A stretch of 10,223 bases of DNA from contig CAMBHH010000122.1 in NCBI GenBank assembly GCA_945866505.1, forward strand, positions 1 through 10,223, written 5' to 3'. A program made the translations under genes and the position numbers. The notes below the pieces were generated by a model. That model was not told the origin of the DNA and made no database searches. It was given only the letters and a program-made list of their open reading frames with translations. This document shows, one piece after another, positions 6,266-10,223 of the stretch; the first letter of the stretch is position 1; each line of letters starts with the position of its first letter. The DNA is from Flavobacterium psychrophilum (GTDB taxonomy: Bacteria; Bacteroidota; Bacteroidia; Flavobacteriales; Flavobacteriaceae).

Positions 6266-6460
6266 ATGCAATATCTAAAATATACTCCTTTTTTATATCT
6301 TCTCCTTGGAGCAGCATTTTTTTATGATGCGATTAGCAAATGGAATGATCCAACCGCAACGCCAAATATAAGTTTGCTTCTAGGTGGTTTGGCAGTTTTT
6401 ATGTTTTTCTTCAGAAAAAGGTTTGCAAAGAAAATGGAAGACCGCAACAATAAACCCTAA
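6266..6460 (+). CDS. Small two-helix membrane protein, function unknown
   Basis: A 64-residue protein with two predicted membrane helices: YTPFLYLLLGAAFFYDAI (about 7-24) and ISLLLGGLAVFMFFF (about 36-50). They are separated by a short polar loop with NDPTATPN, and the basic tail RKRFAKKMEDRNNKP probably faces the cytoplasm. The ATG at 6266 is chosen because it starts just before the first helix and leaves 16 bases after lptC. An upstream TTG at 6221 would overlap lptC and add a polar extension. The stop is two bases before the next gene, indicating translation coupling with the CNNM/CBS protein. I do not recognise a named family. Its position suggests an accessory subunit of either neighbour. 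Confidence 0.8.
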   Translation: MQYLKYTPFLYLLLGAAFFYDAISKWNDPTATPNISLLLGGLAVFMFFFRKRFAKKMEDRNNKP

Positions 6461-6462
6461 GT

Positions 6463-7722
6463 ATGGAAATTACTAGTATTGCTTGGTGTTTAATACTATG
6501 TGCTTTCTTTTCGGGAATGGAAATTGCTTTTGTTTCTTCTAATAAAATTTACTTAGAAATAGAGAAAAAACAGGACAATTTCATTTCAAAAATCCTTTCA
6601 AAGCTTACCGAAAAACCTTCGAAATTTATAGCCGCAATGCTCATTGGTAACAATATTGCATTGGTTGTGTATGGATTTTTTATGGGCGACTTGGTAATGG
6701 TCTGGATTGAAAATCTGGGCTTGAATTTTTCTGGATTTTGGAAATTTTCACTTCAAACGATTGTATCAACAATACTTATTTTGGCTACAGCCGAATTTTT
6801 GTCCAAAGTTTTCTTCCAGATTTATGCCAATATTTTAATCAAAGTTTTTGCGCTTCCGGCGTATGGATTTTACCTTTTGTTCTATTACCTTTCCTCGTTT
6901 ATCATTTGGGTTTCGGATATTATTTTAATTAAATTTCTTAAAACCCAAGGAGATCAAGTGTCGTTGTATTTTAGCAAAGCTGAATTGGGGAATTATATTA
7001 CCGAACAAATGAGCACCGTTGAAAAAAACGATGACATGGATTCTGAAATTCAAATTTTTCAAAACGCATTAGATTTTTCAGGAGTCAAGGCGCGAGATAT
7101 TATGACGCCAAGAACTGAACTTGTAGCCATAGATTTATTCGATTCTGTATCAGAATTGAAAGAGTTATTTATTGAAACGGGTTATTCTAAAATTGTAATT
7201 TTTAATACCTCAATCGATGATATTGTTGGTTACGTGCATTCTTTTGACTTATTCAAAAAACCAAAAACCATCAAATCAATTCTGATTCCGGTTGAATTTG
7301 TTCCTGAAACTATTTTTATTAAAGATGCAATGAATTTGCTTACCAAAAAAAGAAAAAGTGTAGCCGTTGTCCTTGACGAATATGGTGGAACATCCGGAAT
7401 TATTACGATTGAAGATATTGTTGAAGAACTTTTTGGAGAGATTGAAGACGAACATGATTCGGATGAAGAATTAACCGAAGTAGAAGTCGAAGACGGCGTT
7501 TATCTTTTTTCGACTCGATTGGATGTTGAGTATTTAAACCAAACCTACAAGTTAGATATTCCTGAAAGTGATTCTTACGGAACCTTAGGCGGTTTTATTG
7601 TAGATTCAACCAAAGAAATTCCGTTAAAAGGCGATGTCATTACCATTGGAAACTACTATTTTATAATCGAACAAGCCACAAACAAAAAAATCGAATTGGT
7701 TAAAATGACAATAAAAGAATGA
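6463..7722 (+). CDS. CNNM/CorC (HlyC-type) membrane protein with CBS pair
   Basis: A 419-residue protein with three classic parts. Residues 1 to about 185 are the CNNM (DUF21) membrane domain with about four hydrophobic segments and the early signature FSGMEIAF. Residues about 205-330 are a tandem CBS module containing DIMTPRTE (212-219) and VVLDEYGGTSGIITIEDIVEELFGE (302-326). Residues about 340-416 are the CorC_HlyC domain (GTLGGFIVD). Family members are divalent-cation (Mg2+/Co2+) transporters or efflux-linked proteins, with CBS domains that bind adenine nucleotides; the old name haemolysin is misleading. Flavobacteria also have the gliding protein GldE of the same architecture. The neighbours here (lptC, ppiD) are not the gld genes, so I leave the symbol empty. 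It begins two bases after the small membrane protein and is the last gene of the run. Confidence 0.92.
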   Translation: MEITSIAWCLILCAFFSGMEIAFVSSNKIYLEIEKKQDNFISKILSKLTEKPSKFIAAMLIGNNIALVVYGFFMGDLVMVWIENLGLNFSGFWKFSLQTIVSTILILATAEFLSKVFFQIYANILIKVFALPAYGFYLLFYYLSSFIIWVSDIILIKFLKTQGDQVSLYFSKAELGNYITEQMSTVEKNDDMDSEIQIFQNALDFSGVKARDIMTPRTELVAIDLFDSVSELKELFIETGYSKIVIFNTSIDDIVGYVHSFDLFKKPKTIKSILIPVEFVPETIFIKDAMNLLTKKRKSVAVVLDEYGGTSGIITIEDIVEELFGEIEDEHDSDEELTEVEVEDGVYLFSTRLDVEYLNQTYKLDIPESDSYGTLGGFIVDSTKEIPLKGDVITIGNYYFIIEQATNKKIELVKMTIKE

Positions 7723-7766
7723 TTTTTTTCAGGAAATCAAATTTTCTTGTAAATTATAGCGCGACT

Positions 7767-7799
7767 ATTGTAATTATTAAGTAGATAATTGTATTTTCG
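7767..7799 (+). promoter_or_regulatory. Promoter candidate for the ppiD-like gene
   Basis: TATTTTCG (7792-7799) is one mismatch from TAnnTTTG, and ATTG (7767-7770) lies 21 bases upstream as a weak -33. The 110-base gap before the next gene also suggests a separate transcription start. Confidence 0.45.
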
Positions 7800-7832
7800 C
7801 AGACTGAATATAAAAATTAATAAAAAATAGAA

Positions 7833-9932
7833 ATGGCAGTTTTACAAAAAATTAGACAACGTTCCGCATTATTGATAATAGTTATTGGATTTTGTTTATT
7901 TGCATTTATTGCAGGGGATGTTTTTACTAAAGGTAGCTTTGGTAAAAGTTCAAATGATGTAGGTAGTGTTAACGGAAAAGATATTTCATTCGACGACTTT
8001 AGAGTAAAAGTGAGCAATGTCGAAAAAAGTCAACAAGGGGTTACTTCAACAGCAGCAGCAAACAGAGTTTGGGATCAGGAAGTATCTATTGCTTTACTAA
8101 CCGCAGAATTTGATAAATTAGGTTTGCGAGTAGGTGCAAAAAATATAATGGAAGTTTTGAAATCAGATCAAAATATTGGAAAAAACCCAATGTTTTTAAA
8201 TGCGGCTGGGCTTTTTGATGAAGCTAAATTCAAAGAAGTTATCAAGACAAATCCAGAAATTGCTAACTATATAAAAGATAGGGAAAAAGATGCTGAGTTA
8301 AACGCAAAATATCAAATGTATACTACAATGATAAAAGCGGCTACTTATACTACTGAAAGCGAAGGAAAATTGAAATATGAAATGGAAGCGAACAAAGTAA
8401 GTTTTGCTTATGTTGCCGGATTGTATTCTACTATTAAAGATAGTGATGTAAAAGTTTCCGATGATGAAATCGTAACTTTCATGAAAACGAATGAAAAAAA
8501 ATACAAAGCAGACGAAAATCGTGAAATCGAATATGTTTTAATCGAAGACAAGGCCTCTCCAGAAGATGAAGCTGAAATCAAAGCTAAAATCAACGGATTG
8601 TTGACAGGAAGTGTAGTTTACAACACACAGACTGGAAAAAATGATACTTTACCTAGTTTTCGATCAGCGACAAACGTAGCAGAATTTGTAAATTCCAATT
8701 CAGATAAACCTTACGATTCTACTTATGTAGCTAAAAAAGATTTGCCTGCCGTAGATGCAGATAAATTATACAACTTGGCTCCAGGCGAAATCTACGGTCC
8801 ATACATGAACGGAAAATACTATTGCCTTTCGAAATCAATGGGTAGAAAAACAGGGGTAAATGCAAAAGCAAGTCACATCTTGATTAGCTATGAAGGTACT
8901 CAGGTTCCAAATAAAAAGGAAAAAAGAACAAAAGAAGAAGCAAAAGCAAAAGCAGAATCAATTTTAGCGCAAGTAACTGCTAATCCTGATAGTTTCTTAA
9001 TGCAAGCTTTCACTGCATCTGACGACTCTTCTGCACAGCAAGGTGGTGATTTAGGCTATTTCGGACCAAACCAAATGGTGAAACCTTTCAACGATTTTGT
9101 TTTCAATAGCCCAATCGGAAAAATTGGATTAGTAGAAACAGATTTCGGTTTTCACATCATCAAAGTTACTGACAAACAAGACGGAATTCGTTTAGCAACA
9201 ATTGCACAAAAAATCGAAGCTTCAGAGGCAACGTCAGATAAAATATTTACTCAAGCTACTCAATTCGAAATTGATGCAGCCGATAAAGATTTTGCAAAAT
9301 CAGCTGCTGCAATGAAACTTTCAGTTGCTCCTCCAGTTACTGTAAAAGCGATGGACGAAGCTTTCGGACCATTGGGTAACCAAAGAAATATTGTGAGTTG
9401 GTCTTTTGAAGACGGAACAAAAGTAGGAGCGGTAAAAAGATTTGAAGTAGCCAATTTAGGTAACATTATTGCAAAAGTTAAGAAAATTAATCCAGAAGGA
9501 TTAATGGCTGTTGATATGGCTCGTCCTATGGTGGAGCCAATTCTTAAAAACAAGAAAAAAGCTGAATTAATCAAAGCTAAAATGAGCGGATCTTCGCTAG
9601 AAGCGATTGCAAAAGCTACTGGTTCAGCGGTACAACAAGCTACAGATGTTACCATGGAAAATCCAGTACTAACAGGTGGTGTGGGTCAAGAGCCTAAAGT
9701 GGTTGGAAATGCCTTTGCATTAACAGCAGGTAAACTTTCTGCCTCAATCGAAGGAAATACTGGGGTTTATGTTGTGAAAAACATTGCTACGGTAAAAGCA
9801 CCAGTTTTAAAAGATCATACTGCCTATGTAGCCAAATTGAAAGCTCAAAGTGCTGGCGATGTAGGTAGAGTTTTACCAGCATTGAAAGATAAAGCTGAAA
9901 TTAAAGACAACAGAAGACAATTCAATTATTAA
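7833..9932 (+). CDS. ppiD: PpiD-like periplasmic peptidyl-prolyl isomerase / foldase
   Basis: A 699-residue inner-membrane-anchored protein. Residues 1-11 are a basic cytoplasmic tip and about 12-33 a single membrane helix (SALLIIVIGFCLFAFIAGDV); the rest is periplasmic. A SurA/PpiD-like N-terminal chaperone region follows (about 40-220: VNGKDISFDDF, coiled helices). One parvulin-type isomerase domain spans about 343-449, with KASHILIS at the start, GGDLGYFG (404-411) and FGFHIIKV (438-445). A long C-terminal helical region ends in NRRQFNY. PpiD is associated with the Sec translocon and helps exported, especially outer-membrane, proteins to fold. It is longer than E. coli PpiD (623 residues), which is usual for this phylum. 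The gene has its own promoter candidate and a strong terminator, so it is probably one gene alone. Its neighbours (barrel, LptC) fit an envelope-assembly locus. Confidence 0.93.
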   Translation: MAVLQKIRQRSALLIIVIGFCLFAFIAGDVFTKGSFGKSSNDVGSVNGKDISFDDFRVKVSNVEKSQQGVTSTAAANRVWDQEVSIALLTAEFDKLGLRVGAKNIMEVLKSDQNIGKNPMFLNAAGLFDEAKFKEVIKTNPEIANYIKDREKDAELNAKYQMYTTMIKAATYTTESEGKLKYEMEANKVSFAYVAGLYSTIKDSDVKVSDDEIVTFMKTNEKKYKADENREIEYVLIEDKASPEDEAEIKAKINGLLTGSVVYNTQTGKNDTLPSFRSATNVAEFVNSNSDKPYDSTYVAKKDLPAVDADKLYNLAPGEIYGPYMNGKYYCLSKSMGRKTGVNAKASHILISYEGTQVPNKKEKRTKEEAKAKAESILAQVTANPDSFLMQAFTASDDSSAQQGGDLGYFGPNQMVKPFNDFVFNSPIGKIGLVETDFGFHIIKVTDKQDGIRLATIAQKIEASEATSDKIFTQATQFEIDAADKDFAKSAAAMKLSVAPPVTVKAMDEAFGPLGNQRNIVSWSFEDGTKVGAVKRFEVANLGNIIAKVKKINPEGLMAVDMARPMVEPILKNKKKAELIKAKMSGSSLEAIAKATGSAVQQATDVTMENPVLTGGVGQEPKVVGNAFALTAGKLSASIEGNTGVYVVKNIATVKAPVLKDHTAYVAKLKAQSAGDVGRVLPALKDKAEIKDNRRQFNY

Positions 9933-9955
9933 ATTGAAATTTAGCTAAAAATTGA

Positions 9956-9996
9956 AATCCCGTTTAGGAAACTAAACGGGATTTTTTATTTTTTTT
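9956..9996 (+). terminator. Strong Rho-independent terminator after ppiD
   Basis: AATCCCGTTTA (9956-9966) and TAAACGGGATT (9973-9983) form a perfect 11-bp stem with loop GGAAAC, followed by a T-rich tract to about 9996. Confidence 0.93.
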
Positions 9997-10005
9997 AGGA
10001 TAGAA

Positions 10006-10022
10006 TAATGCTTTTTGCATTA
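10006..10022. repeat. TAATGC hairpin
   Basis: TAATGC-TTTTT-GCATTA is a perfect 6-bp stem with a 5-base loop. The same TAATGC/GCATTA word recurs at the left end of the insertion sequence 70 bases on. Confidence 0.5.
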
Positions 10023-10127
10023 CTTTTATTTATGAATTCTATTCGCTACGTGCTCGACAAAACATCACAAATAAATTAAACCCAGATTACGCATTAGAAA
10101 AAAACAACTAAATTTGAGTTCAAAATC

Positions 10128-10144
10128 CTAATGCGTAGCATTAG
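10128..10144. repeat. Hairpin in the IS leader, before the transposase start
   Basis: CTAATGC-GTA-GCATTAG is a perfect 7-bp stem with a 3-base loop, 13 bases before the transposase ATG. It could limit translation from outside transcripts, or be part of a transposase-binding array. The role is inferred. Confidence 0.5.
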
Positions 10145-10157
10145 AAAAATCAACACT

Positions 10158-10223
10158 ATGGAATTCGATGTATCCTTTACCAATAAAGAGATTACGCCTT
10201 GGGGCGGTATGGTTTTTTTGAAG
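10158..10223 (+). CDS. IS1380-family transposase, N-terminal fragment (cut by the window edge)
   Basis: The first 22 codons are visible and open to the last base of the window. The residues FTNKEITPWGGMVFLK match the strongly conserved N-terminal segment (TNKEITPWGGM) that I recognise from IS1380 transposases of Bacteroidota. The catalytic DDE residues lie outside the window, so integrity cannot be judged. The start ATG is the first in this frame after the leader hairpin. It follows the ppiD terminator by about 160 bases and has the same orientation as ppiD. Confidence 0.8.
   Translation, partial: MEFDVSFTNKEITPWGGMVFLK

Larger units (their letters stand above)
10081..10223 (+). mobile_element. 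Left end of an IS1380-like insertion sequence (continues beyond window)
   Basis: The element is called from its transposase start and from the repeat-rich leader before it. CCCAGATTACGCATTAG (10081-10097) is the probable terminal inverted repeat. The true outer base cannot be fixed because the other end is outside the window. TACGCATTAG (10088-10097) is an inverted repeat of CTAATGCGTA (10128-10137), and GCATTAGAAAAA occurs directly at 10091 and 10138. The 4-base target duplication typical of IS1380 cannot be checked here. Confidence 0.7.

Noticed and set aside
7720..7739. Hairpin TGATTT/AAATCA at the end of the CNNM gene
   Set aside because: The stem is only six AT-rich pairs and no strong T-run follows, so it is too weak to call a terminator.
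9260..9655. A 131-codon minus-strand open frame inside ppiD
   Set aside because: It is a shadow of the strongly coding ppiD frame, with no recognisable motif.
1..10223. CRISPR arrays, riboswitches, rRNA or replication origin
   Set aside because: No regularly spaced repeats, known riboswitch cores, rRNA segments or origin-like box clusters were seen.

Overview
The window is AT-rich and shows hallmarks of Bacteroidota, most likely Flavobacterium or a close relative. Genes have no clear Shine-Dalgarno sequences. Several upstream regions carry the Bacteroidota-type promoter (TTTG, about 19 bases, TAnnTTTG). The protein set (lipoprotein-type LptC, CNNM/CBS protein, large PpiD-like foldase) is typical of flavobacterial envelope gene neighbourhoods. 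The genus is an inference from the sequence, not from a search.

Left part (1-2683, minus strand): an acetate module. satP (acetate uptake) is followed by acs (acetyl-CoA synthetase). A good promoter with a 14-base perfect palindrome at the expected transcription start lies before satP. Together they would import acetate and activate it to acetyl-CoA.

Middle (about 2684-3530): a non-coding-looking, decayed stretch ending in an intact tRNA-Phe(GAA) on the minus strand. Just downstream of the tRNA's terminator is an unlisted, frameshifted GIY-YIG nuclease gene. Its stop codon overlaps the edge of a second, degenerate copy of the tRNA-Phe 3' half, and that copy has its own terminator-like tail. 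The layout tRNA / terminator / GIY-YIG / tRNA 3' end / terminator-like tail resembles a very small tRNA-targeted mobile cassette, and it is the most unusual thing in the window.

Right-centre (3646-7722, plus strand): a tight run of coaX (pantothenate kinase III), an exported outer-membrane-barrel candidate, lptC, a 64-residue two-helix membrane protein and a CNNM/CorC-type protein. Genes overlap or are separated by 2-45 bases. It joins a CoA-synthesis enzyme to envelope and LPS-transport functions. A separate unit follows: a 699-residue PpiD-like periplasmic peptidyl-prolyl isomerase with its own promoter candidate and a strong terminator.

Right edge (10081-10223): the left end of an IS1380-like insertion sequence, with the first 22 codons of its transposase. 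Its upstream region has several copies of a TAATGC/GCATTA motif in both orientations.
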